DNA of 64,000 nucleotides, taken from contig NC_019859.2 of the NCBI RefSeq assembly GCF_002234675.1, positions 1,874,740 to 1,938,739 of the forward strand. Direction: 5' to 3'. Positions 34,501 through 46,500 of the stretch are shown here, in pieces. Position 1 is the first letter of the stretch. Every line of letters begins with the position of its first letter. The notes beneath the pieces are model-generated. The model had not been told where the DNA came from. It saw only the letters and a program-made list of their open reading frames with translations, and did not search any database. The stretch is from Oryzias latipes (Eukaryota; Chordata; Actinopteri; Beloniformes; Adrianichthyidae). The position numbers and the translations under genes are program-made.

Positions 34501-37500
34501 CTGAACATTGAAACCTTCAGGAAACGGCTTCTCTTTGATCATTTCTGCTGCTTTTACCTTGTAGATATTAAAAGGCCTGAAGCTCCTGACCTGCAGTGTA
34601 AATGTGGTCGTGTGGGACTCACACCTGTCCATGGCTATAAAAGCTCATAAGCTTCACATTATCTGAGCAGTAAACTGTGCTCTTACATTGTTTACCTTCG
34701 TGTTTTATGAAACCGATATTTAATATATTTAGATGCTCTGTTAGCTGAAGAAAAACCCCTTCATAGTTTTTATAAATTATAGAAATCATAAACTATTTTT
34801 TCTACTGAAGAATACTATTTAAACTGATTTTAACTTTGAAAACAGTAAAATAATCTCTTAAATTGACTCATGATATAAATCATTTGATTAATTTCTACAT
34901 CATTAACTCTAAAGATCCGAAGTGTTTTTTGATTCCCCAAAAAAGGGAAAACTATCCTCCTCAGTGATTTTGTCCAAATTCCCACCCAAACCCCTAACTA
35001 CTAAAAACTATAGAGTGCTCTGGATTTAAAAAGCAATTCAGACGCCACGCTCAGTACTTATTTATTTATTTTTAATGGCGGATATGACGTCATCGATTTC
35101 ACAAAGTTAAAATCTAATTCATATGAGTGTTTTGCGACGATTACTTATGAGTCCACTTCTTCTGAAGATAAAATCATTGATTTATTAAAAAAAATACATT
35201 TCCTTTTAATATAAATGTTCATACGCAATGCATTGTGGTCTATATTCGCTGATCTAGTGAGCACAGACGAACACGTCGCAGAGACTTCAGTGAAATTTCT
35301 AGGGCATTGGATTTGGGAATGAAGGCGCTATAAAGTGCACTATGTAGGGTTTGGGGGGGCATTCAGACATAATTCAGCCAATGACGTTGATCATTTAGAC
35401 TCTTGCAGGAATCCAAGGGCTGCTCTGGGGGGTGGGGGGTCATGCTGTCGTTCTGTCAGCTGTCGCGTTTGTGCCTCGTCAGCCTCAGAAAGCCAAACGG
35501 CTTTGTCCCTGTGAATGTCACTGTGTGGCTCTGCCAGCTGCTCTGCTGCGTCTGCTGTCTGCGTCTGCGTGGAATCCCCTGGTCTCTTCTCTTCACTCCA
35601 CCTGCTTGATGTCAGTCCAGCTCCTGCAGCAGAATGGATCCAGTCGATCAATAAATCCGCATCAAATGTCGACTTTTGCTGCTTTTCCACCTTCAGGACA
35701 ATTTATACCACAAAGACTAACCTTTTAGCTTTTGACGTGTTTTTGGTCTAAAACTCTCTCCTTTCTCCAGGAAAAGCATAAATGAGGTCGTTTTGTCTCC
35801 GTGCTTTCAGGTTACGCAAGCTACCAACCAGATTGTGATGAACTGCGCCGACATCGACATCATCACAGCGTCTTTTGCAGCACATGGAGGAGATGGTTAG
35901 GACTGAAATGCTCTTCAGCGGGTTAAACATCCCTCATGGGACACTTTGTAAGCCTGCAGCTTGTGTTGTGCCCCTCATCGTCCTCTCCTCCTCTTCCTCT
36001 CTAGAATTAAATGCTACAGGCTTCAACTATCAGAACGAGGATGAGAAGGTCACGCTGTCCTTTCCTAGTGCCCTTCAGAAAGGTAGGAGAGGCTTCACCC
36101 GCCGTTTGTGTCTGTGAGCATCATTCTGCCCTCCCCACTGTTGAAGAGCGGTGGGCGGCGGCCGCTCCCCTTCGTGGTCATCGTTGAACTCTCTCCACCT
36201 CTCCAGGCTCGGGGACTCTGAAGATCGACTTTGTCGGGGAGCTGAACGACAAAATGAAAGGATTCTACAGGAGTAAATACACGACTCCTGCTGGAGAGGT
36301 GCGGTACGCCGCCGTCACACAGTTTGAGGTGAGTGGATCCGCTCCAGAAGGACGGGGAAGGAAGGGGCGTGGCTTACCGCGGCAGCTGCACATGGATCAT
36401 GTGGGCTCTGAGGCTTTTCCAGGATCGGCTGTCAGCTGCAGGGTTTAGAGCTGCAGAAGCTGTGTGCTAAGAGCAAACAGCATTTAGGCTCTTTATGAAG
36501 GAAGATAAAACCTTCAAACAAACGTGTTTGTGTGTTTGTATTACAGCGGCTTTGCTGGGCCGTAAAACTGAAGGTTAATTCAGAAACAACGAATCCTTTT
36601 CACTCAGAAAACTAAAATGTTTGTCGTTTTTACATACAAAACTGATCATTCTCGAGAAAATTCTCATCCCTTATTTTCATTTATGAACACAGTTATTCAG
36701 AAAATAGTTATTCTGTTAATTGATTCATTAAAGGTCTGCACTAAATAAAACACCAGCTGTGCTTAAAACAGAAGCAGGTATTAATTTTTATAAGAAAAAT
36801 GGTTGTAGGTGAAACTTCAGGCTGCAGGAGTCCTGGAAAGTCTTTAAGATCCACTCCATACGGTTTTTTAGGTGTTTTAACATGTTCATGTGGCCTTTTT
36901 CTGATGATGGAGGACATTTATTAGAAAATTGCATTTCTCATGTGTGCTTGTGTAATTTGAACGTGCACTGCTCACCGTAGAGGAGGCGCATCATTGATAA
37001 TCAGCAAAATGAGGCTTAATAAACATGACTAATTTACTCTCCAAACAGAAAGAAAATGCTCCCAATAGGTTAGTATTCATTTTGGCATCGACATGCATGG
37101 ATTTTTTTTGCTGAGAGATACTAAATGAAACTCTTGTTCGGCATCTAAAAGTAGCTGGCAACCATTTCACTCACAGGGAGCCAGTTTCTGCCAGGAGCCG
37201 GCTGCTTTTGAGGCTCCAGTGTCTTTATTCAAATCACTGTGAATCAAAAAAGATTCACAGATGAAAAACTGTTTTTTTCTGTAGTTCAAGTAATTTAAGT
37301 TATAATCTGACCAATGAAATACCTCAATAAAAGTAGGTGGAGCCTGCTGGCCCCCATGTCCAGGTTTCAAAACGTGTGACAAATTTTGTTTAGTCCGCTT
37401 TAAATTGGAAGGGGTGTGGCCATCCAACAAGCTCAGTCCTGATTGGCCAGAGTGGTTGAAGTGTTGACTAGGACCAATCTCTGCTTCCTGACAGCGTCGG

Positions 37501-40500
37501 GCTCCAACATGGCGGGAAGCAAGTTGCAGCTGAATTGACTAGATTTGGTCGGAGCAGGAAGCAGACCCATGTCTGGTCTACTGAGTCCAGTTCTCTGACA
37601 CAGTCCGTGGTTCTGGACCGGAGCAGCAGAAGTGTCCAGAACATCGGCTCTCTGTTTGCAGAATTTCTGCGTGTTGGACGTTTCAGGCAGAAGCTTCACA
37701 TGTAGATGCAGAGTCAGCAGACATGAGGGTCACATCGATGACCTGCACTGATAGAAGCTGATCAATAACGGCATAAATCTGTCCTGAAGCTTCCAGGAGA
37801 CCTGAGGAGGTCCAGCCGGGTCTCAACACTGACATCAAACCGTCTTGAACTTGTTTATCTGCTCGTCTCCTGCAGGCCACAGACGCTCGCAGAGCTTTTC
37901 CCTGTTGGGACGAGCCCGCCATCAAAGCCACCTTTGACATCTCTCTGATCGTCCCCAAGGACCGGGTAGCCTTGTCAAACATGGTAGGCGCCGTCTGCTC
38001 GCTCTGAACCGTGAGGAGGCCGCCTCCTGCCGCCAAGCTCCTTTAATGTTGTGCGTTTGTGTTTGTTTGTCTTCTCTGTCATAGCTGCTTGCATAACAAA
38101 GGCCACAAAGTCACTGCAGATTTTCCCTCAGGCTGATATTATTTCTAAATGAGACGACTGTGCTGTGAGGTCCGTCTGTGCGGCGGTTTTAAGAATCAAA
38201 CCTCCGTCTGTCTCACATTCCCTCAAACGGTATCGTCCCCTCCAGGCTAACAGCTCGTCTGGCTTCAATCTGGAAACCTTCCAGAGCCTGACGGCTTTCT
38301 CATCCTGAATTTAGACTCTTCAGGGTTTGTCTAAAAAATGAAAAAATCCCAGTTCATTTTTTTTACAGGATTTGTGTTTTTTTTTTAACATATTGGTGTA
38401 TTTTAAAGACTGATGAAGTTCTGATGAGCAAAGATCAAGCTGAGTTTAGAGAGTTCTTAAATAGCTGCTCTCCATTTCCAGCCTGACTCCTGCATGTCTG
38501 TGTCTCTAGAATGTCATCGAGCGAAAGCCATACCCCGATGACGAGAACCTGGTGGAGGTGAAGTTTGCCACCACGCCCATCATGTCCACCTACCTTGTAG
38601 CGTTTGTCATCGGTGAATACGACCACGTGGAGAGCCAGTCCTCGGACGGCGTGACGGTGCGCGTCTACACTCCGGTCGGGAAGGCAGAACAGGGAAAGTT
38701 TGCTTTGGAGGTGAGGAAACGGCTGCAGATGTTTGTCTAGATCACGTCTGTCCAGGGAGGGTTTTCTACAAGAAAAAGATGAGGCTACTTAAAATAATCA
38801 AATTATATATATATATACTGACAGAGACTGCTTCAAAAACATTACATGGTAGCTTTTCTCTTATAGCACTTTTCCTTGAAACTTGATGGAGATGCGGCGT
38901 CTCCTTTTTTGTGGTTTGTGACCATGGAAACGCTGCAGAATCAGTGAAACGCCACATGTGGAGGTGTGGCTGGTGGATTCAGCCGTTCAGATGCTCTTCA
39001 TCAGAACAGCTTTAGTGCAGTTGTTTAGTGTTTGTAGTTGGTTGAATGCTATAAAGCCTTCAACCAATTGTTTTCCTGTTCTTTCTAATATTATCCTTTT
39101 TGCTGCTTAAATCCTACAATTTTTCAGCTATTTTAACATCCAACTACTCAAATGTTCAGCTCTTTCATCTTTTTCTGTGACTTTTGGTCCTTCAAATCCT
39201 TGAACTTTTCCAGATATTCCAGGATTCCTAGGATTTTTGTCTCCATTGAAATACATGGGGGATCCTTGGTGCAGAAGCTCGCGGGTTCGAGACCCGGCGT
39301 TGACATTTTTCACAAACTTCTTTTTTGTTATTGCGCTGTTTTCACTTTATGGTCAACTTTAATACTTTCTTTCTTTTTTGTGCTGATCCTTACCCTTTTA
39401 AGTTTCATTGTCATTCATAAATATAGCATTCAGGCCTGTTTTCTTCTGGAAGTGCGTTTCCTTCTAGTTTCTGTTTTAACTAACCAGGATGGTCTTTTTT
39501 TGGTGAACTTTCTTGGTTTTTCCATTGTTTTTACATGAATGCAGATGGATCAAATGAAAGTTTGGATGTGTTTTCTTCATCTTGGTCTTCATCCTTCAGG
39601 TGGCCACTAAGACTTTACCTTTCTACAAAGACTACTTCAACGTTCCCTATCCACTGCCTAAAATTGACCTCATAGCTATTGCTGATTTTGCTGCTGGTGA
39701 GTAACTGTAGTTGCTGCTTTTGAAGGCGGAGAAGTTTGGAACAAACGTGTTTTGAGTGAAACTCTTCTGACCTTCTCAGGTGCCATGGAAAACTGGGGCC
39801 TTGTTACCTACAGGTGAGCTGTGTTCGCTCCGCCACACGATTCACGGAAACGTGAAAGGAAAAAAAGGAATCCTTTAGAAGACTCCAAAAGTTTCTTCTC
39901 TCAGTGGGACTTTTTATTATTATTTCACCGAAATACGTTTTTTGTTCCATTAGCACCACTATTTATCAGATTAATTTAAGTTATTTTTATTTGTTGCTCA
40001 TTTTTCAACTCTTGTTTTTAATTGCTCTGGTTGATGGAGCGTGCAGCCAGCGGCGAGCATGTGACCTCCTCCTCCGCCGCCTTCGTGCAGGTTCTCCTGA
40101 CAAACTGCTGATCTCCGTTTTTCAGAGAGACGGCGCTGCTCATCGACCCGAAGAACTCCTGCTCCTCGTCCAGGCAGTGGGTGGCTTTGGTGGTCGGACA
40201 CGAGCTCGCCCATCAGTGGTTCGGAAACTTGGTCACCATGGTAACCGTCTTTTCCACTGCCCACATAAGCTCTTTCAGGCCGGTAGGAGGTGCACCTGTG
40301 GGGTAACGCTGCGCCTGCTTTTGCCTGTGCAGGAGTGGTGGACTCACCTGTGGCTGAATGAGGGCTTTGCGTCTTGGATCGAGTATCTGTGCGTGGACCA
40401 CTGCTTCCCGGAGTACGACATCTGGACCCAGTTCGTGTCTGCAGATTACACCCGTGCGCTGGACCTGGACGCTCTGGACAGCAGCCATCCCATCGAGGTG

Positions 40501-43500
40501 AGACGGGCTGAGATGCTCAGAGGAGTTTCTTTTGGGTTATGAAATGCAGGAAAGTGTCTGGAACTAATGTTTATCAGGTGTCTAAGTATGTCAGATGAAC
40601 CTAACGCAGACAAACCCAGCTGGTTTCTGTCCGACTGACCGCCGTGTTGGACGGGCGCTTTGTGCTGCAGGTAAATGTGGGCCATCCGTCAGAGGTAGAC
40701 GAAATATTTGACGCCATCTCCTACAGCAAAGGGGCGTCTGTGATCCGGATGCTGCACAATTACATAGGAGACGAGGTTGGTGGTCGAACGCGCGGCTCTG
40801 CCGGGGTTTCCGACCATACGTTCAGAACTTGCGCTTCCTTCGCAGGACTTTAGGAAAGGAATGAACGCGTATCTTCTGAAGTTCCAACATAAAAACGCAT
40901 CGACAGGTGAGGCTCTTCCTCAGAGGAGGGAGTCAGATTTGATGGCTGCTCCTCTGACTGCTGCCTGACGTCCACAGAGGACCTGTGGGAGTGTCTGGAG
41001 CAGGCGAGCGGGAAACCCATCGCTGCCGTCATGAGCTCCTGGACCAAGCAGATGGGCTTTCCCATCATAGCGGTTGACCAGGAACAGGTGAGCTTCAAAA
41101 GGGCTTCGTATGGCTAATGTGGACGGATTTCAGAACAAAGTTTTTAGGAAAAGCTTGATGTTTTTAAATCAAAGCTTTCAAATTATGAAGGTTTATTTCT
41201 TTTTCTAAATGTTTACTACTTTTATCAACCACAGCTTGATGTTCATTTACTGTCTGTCTGTACACTTCTATTAACCCCCCCAGTGATGTTGATTACAGCA
41301 AGGTGAGGAGCGCATCCTGAAGATCTCTCAGAAGAAGTTCTGCGCCAGTGGACCACACAACAGTGAGTGAACCGCTGCTTATGTTTTCTGTCAGATTTGG
41401 TTTGTTAAGCATCAAATCTATTTAAGATGTGAATTCATACATTGATTAGAAAACAAAATCCAGGAATAATCCTCCTCTTTTCTGTCAAACAGGTGAGGAA
41501 TGTCCAAACTGGATGGTCCCCATCAGCATCTGTACGAGTGAAGACCCCAAATGCTCCAAGCTCAAGGTTCTGCTGGACTGTCCGGAGACCACCGTGTCCC
41601 TGAGCGGCGTCGGCGCAGACCAGTGGGTCAAGGTGAGGTCTGGGAGCCGCCGTTCCCCCTCTCTAGTGTTTCTGTGTGATTCAGACAAAGTAAAAGGCCG
41701 TCATGCAAACGCAGCAGAACTGAAGTTATTTAGGATTCCTTCCAGTACTGTTTTAGAAATGTCTGCAGTGGAAACACTAAATATTCAGTCAAAGCTGATG
41801 ATTCCTAACAAAGACTCGAATAGTTTTTGTTGTTTCTATAGCTGAGCTTTTTATCACATTATGGGAATAAGAAAAGAAGCATATCCTTCATATTTCTATG
41901 ATGTTTCTTCAAGATGATTAAAGATCAGTTTAGTACTTTTAGTCAATGAAAATTCCAGTAATGAACGGGGAGACTTGGACCTGATCCCTTTGTAATCCTT
42001 GGTTCTTTATAGTAATATACTTTTGAACTTAGTTTGTATTTCATTCAGAGCTGTCATCATCTTTAATCTGATGTCGGAGCATTTCTGAAACCTGGCAGAA
42101 ACGCTTTCAGGCTGGATCTTAAGGAATCCTCCAGAAAAGCGGGAAGCTGCTGCAGTTCTGAACGAACGAGTCGCGGGTTTCAACACCTCCGACTTTGTGC
42201 AGCAGCAGCAGAGCATGAAGGCAGATTGGAGTGGAATCGCTCGGGGATTTCTTCATCGACGTCCTCTGAGTGTAAACTGAGAAAAACGGGTCTGGGCTTG
42301 TTTGACTCCCATCTATGTTCCATCAGCGACGTGTAGATGGGAGCCAAAACTGCTCCCGGATCCGTTGGGAATGAGTCAGTCCTGCCCTGCCCTCTGATTT
42401 ATGAGCCTCCTTCATGAGCAGAACACGCCTGAAGCCGTCTGAGCGGGTCGTGCTTTTGTTCTGCTGACAGATCAACCCCGGCACGGTGGGCTTCTACCGC
42501 ATCCAGTACAGCTCGTCCATGCTGGAGAGTCTGCTGCCGGGCGTCCGAGACCTCAGCCTGCAGCCCGTGGACCGGCTGGGCCTGCAGAATGACCTCTTCT
42601 CCCTCGTAAGCTGCAACACACAGGCGGAGGGTGGGAGGAGCCAAAGGAGACGAGGGGGGGGCCCCCCCCCCCCCCCCCCTTGCTCCATATAACCCAAAAG
42701 ACTCAACAGTGCAGGATTTAATGCAACTCAGACACATGTTCACCACGTTTGTTTGTTCTAATGCTAAAAATGAATTCCCCATTTTCCAAAGTAAATATCT
42801 AAAAAATAGGAACATCACTCATGAATCCACCGTGTCCTGATGATGTCATCCTGGAGGATCTTGGTGACGGACATTGTTTTCTATATTTGCCAATCTGGTG
42901 AGCATGGCTGTACGCTGAGACTTCTGGGAAGTTTCCAGGACAGGATTTTGGAATTGTAGTTTACACAGAGTAGTGAGTGGTGAAGGAATTCATACACTGC
43001 TAGTTACAAATGTGTTTGTGTGGTACGGCTGAACCTTTACAGAGATGATGGGAACTGACCCATATGTGTGGATGGTGGTTCCTCATTTATCGTAGGCGTC
43101 GAGCTCTAAAACTAACCTGCGATTCCAGATGTTTTAAGACGGTTAAACTCCTCACTCGATCCACGTTCCTCTCTCGTTCAAACTCTAAAAGGTCAAACCT
43201 TTAATGAAAAATAAGTCAAAGATCTGATCGTAATGAAGATTTATGCGACTTTGGTGAATGAAAACAGCCACTTAGAAAGAGGTGAACCGCTTTCACCCCG
43301 CTGGCATACTTTGGTAAAATAAGCACAGACAAAAATCTGCCAATGGAGAAAGAAAGTCAGGAATTTTTATTTTAAGACAAGAATCCAAGTCACTAAGACA
43401 TGTTTTCTCAAACTAAATTAAATAACAGGTGGCTTTTTAGTTTCTCAAGGACGTGTTTTAGCAGTCGACACTTTATGTACGGGAGACGCAGTCCAGAGGA

Positions 43501-46500
43501 CACGGATGGATGAGCCAACAGCCAATCAAGACGCAGAACAGTGTGCAGTTTAAAAAAAAAAATCAAGTCATGCAAAACTGCACTAAAAAAACTGTAAAAC
43601 CGCCATATTGCGAGGAAACAGCGATTCTGAACTCCGGCTTTTGTTTGCTGGAGCGGTTCAGGATCAACAGAAAATGTTGGATTTTGATCTCATAAAACAG
43701 AATCTTGTCACTCTAAGGTGTGGGTCAATTATCTGTCGATCTTCCTCCCCATCAGCTGCTGCGACAGTTTTCTTCGGTCTTCACGTCCTTCAGAACCATC
43801 GGTTAGCGGTTCTGTATTGGTCCTCCTCACCTTTGGAGTGGTTCTTCCACAACGTTCACTGCTTTGAGTTTGTTATTGTGCCGTCAGCTGTTGTCTGTGC
43901 GTAGACATCTTTAGTCACAGACGCGGTGGATTTCATGAGATCTCCTCTCTTTCTTTGTCAACAAAGACAAACTTTCAGTGTGTCTGAAGTTTTGTTGACA
44001 GTTTTTATCATTTAAAGTTCCTCTCCGATCATCTGTTGACCGACTGTCAGAGCGCTCCCAGTGGTCTTTTTGTGACCATGATGCCGTTTTCAGGCAAAAT
44101 CCCCAAACCTGTCATTTTCTAAGACATAGTTTCTGCAGAGCAGCAGGAGTTGATCAGAAATTCACCTCATAGTTGTTGGTTGTACCACTGGCCCACCCCT
44201 ACTTCCCATCATCCATTTTTTTCACACACGCTGCCGCTAGCCTAGTAGTGTAATGAAAATGGCGAGCAGTGTCAGAGCTATCCAGCCATACGGCTCCGTG
44301 CCGACGGTCCCGCCCACAGCTTTGATGGGTTTAAAACGCATACCAGCTGGAAAGTGTAGTTTCTGGTAGAACCGAGCCACAAGTCTCACAGAAGCTCCTT
44401 TCGGCTGAAGCTCATGACTCCTGTGGACCGGAGGCTTCCAGCAGGTTCTGACCGCTCTGCGGCTCCAGTCTCGTGCAGGGATGATCAGCACGGTGGAGGT
44501 GCTGAAGCTGATGGAGGCCTTCATCAACGAGCCCAACTACACGGTGTGGAGCGACCTCAGCTGCAACCTGGGAGTGCTGTCCTCGCTGCTGTCCCACACA
44601 GACTTCCACGAGGAGATCCAGGAGTTCATCCGGGACCTCTTCACCCCCATCGGCCTCAAGCTAGGCTGGGACAGCAAGGCGGGGGAAGGCCAGTCCCAGT
44701 CTTCCAAGTTTATTTTCCAGCTGCTGCTTTGCTGAACAGGAGTCTGAATAGATTCACCTGTAACGGCTGCAGGTCACCTGGACGCTTTGCTGAGAGGCCT
44801 GGTTCTGGGGAAGCTGGGGAAGGCGGGACACAAACCCACCCTGGAGGAGGCCAGACGGAGATTCAAGGACCACGTGGAGGGGAAACAAGTTCTGCCCGCA
44901 GACCTGAGGAGCCCGGTAAGTCCAGAAGAGGTCAGAACCACGGCTGGCTGCTGCTCTGTGCAGAGCCGCGGGTCGGTGTTCGGACGGGACGAGACACGAT
45001 GGCTGCAATGAAGACGAACAGAACTCCACTTCGACTGATTCCAGAACTTAATGCAGAAAACCACAAATTCAAACACAAAAGTAAAGTGACAGTCGAGCCA
45101 CATCCGGTTTCCAGGTATAATCCAACAGCTGTTGACTGAAACTTTATTCAAAACACAGTTTATCTGCTTGAATGTTTTCACTTCAGCAGTGATTTAACAG
45201 TGGAGCTGAAATTATTTTTATGTGTTTAGTTTGTTTGATGCGTGTTTGTTTTGGTTTTGATGCGTGTTTAATGCGTGTTTTTCTCCCACAGGTGTATCTG
45301 ACGGTGCTGAAACACGGAGACGGCGCCACGCTGGACACGATGCTGAAGGTAAAGTCAGTTTTTATGCCTTCGTGGTTCAGTGAGGATCTTTTCTCCGTCT
45401 CTGGATTCACACGGATGACATGAACCAGGCGGACATTTGCTCTGTCTTTGAGGGAAAGACGCCGTTTTAGTCGCAGTCCTGACTGTAGAAGCTAACTGAT
45501 GAATGAACGGAGGAAAAGTTTGTCTGATGTTTGTTTGTTTGTTTGTTTTCCTTCAGCTCCACAAACAAGCGGACATGCAGGAGGAGAGGAACCGCATTGA
45601 ACGAGTTCTCGGCGCCATTTCTGCTCCTGATCTCATCCAGAAGGTCCTCAGCTTTGCTCTGTCGGTACGCAAACCTCCTACATTCAGCTGCACATTTGTC
45701 AGACAGAATCTGGTTCTGGTTCTGATCTGAGTCCATGAAGCTGCTGGACTCTGAATCACATTGAACTAGAGTTCAATGTGTTTATCTGAGGCTTTGGCGG
45801 GAAAAAGGAACTCTTGGTTATCGGGAGTTCCAACAAAAAAGCTCTGGGAGGAAAACGCCTCTCAAACCTGCGGTGCGGCGTGAAGAAGAACCGTTTACGG
45901 ACAGACTGATGGGGGAAAGTGTCGACCCGGTTCTTCTGTCTGTCAAACTTCAAAGCTTCAGATCATACGTGTAATCTACACATCAGGAACTAAAAACAAA
46001 TGCTGTTTCTATTTAAAGAAGTTTATTATAGTGGGGAAAAAACTGGACTTTGTCCTGCTGAGCAACAAACCCAGACCATGACACTACCACCACTGTGTAC
46101 CTGCTGAGCTGTTACTTCTGCTGTAGAGGAAGCCACATCCTCCGAGCTTCTCTCTGGAAGATGACGGAGATGATTTTCCCGGCCTCCTCCTGAGGGCTGG
46201 GATCCGGACCTCGGCATCAGCGGCAGACGCCTGCAGCCTTCAGCCGCTGTGAGCCTCTACAGACGCTGAACTGCACTTTCTGAAGATGATGGACTTCAGT
46301 TTGAACAAAAAATGCTTTGTGATAAACATTGAAATGATTTTGATCTGAAGCTTTAACAAAAAAATAAAAAGCAGGATGGGGAAACTTCTGCGAGGACAAA
46401 CCGAGACGGTCGGTTTGCCGCTCTGCAGACACGATGACTGGATTCTGTTCTTTCCACCGGCAGGAAGAGGTCCGTCCTCAGGACACGGTGTCGGTAATCG

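Noticed and set aside
39245-39305. Functional tRNA gene
   Set aside because: Only a B-box-like stem is visible. There is no acceptor stem, A box or Pol III terminator in the right place.
44693-44700. GT at 44693 as an alternative donor for npepps exon 17
   Set aside because: It leaves a 224-base exon, which shifts exon 18 out of frame.
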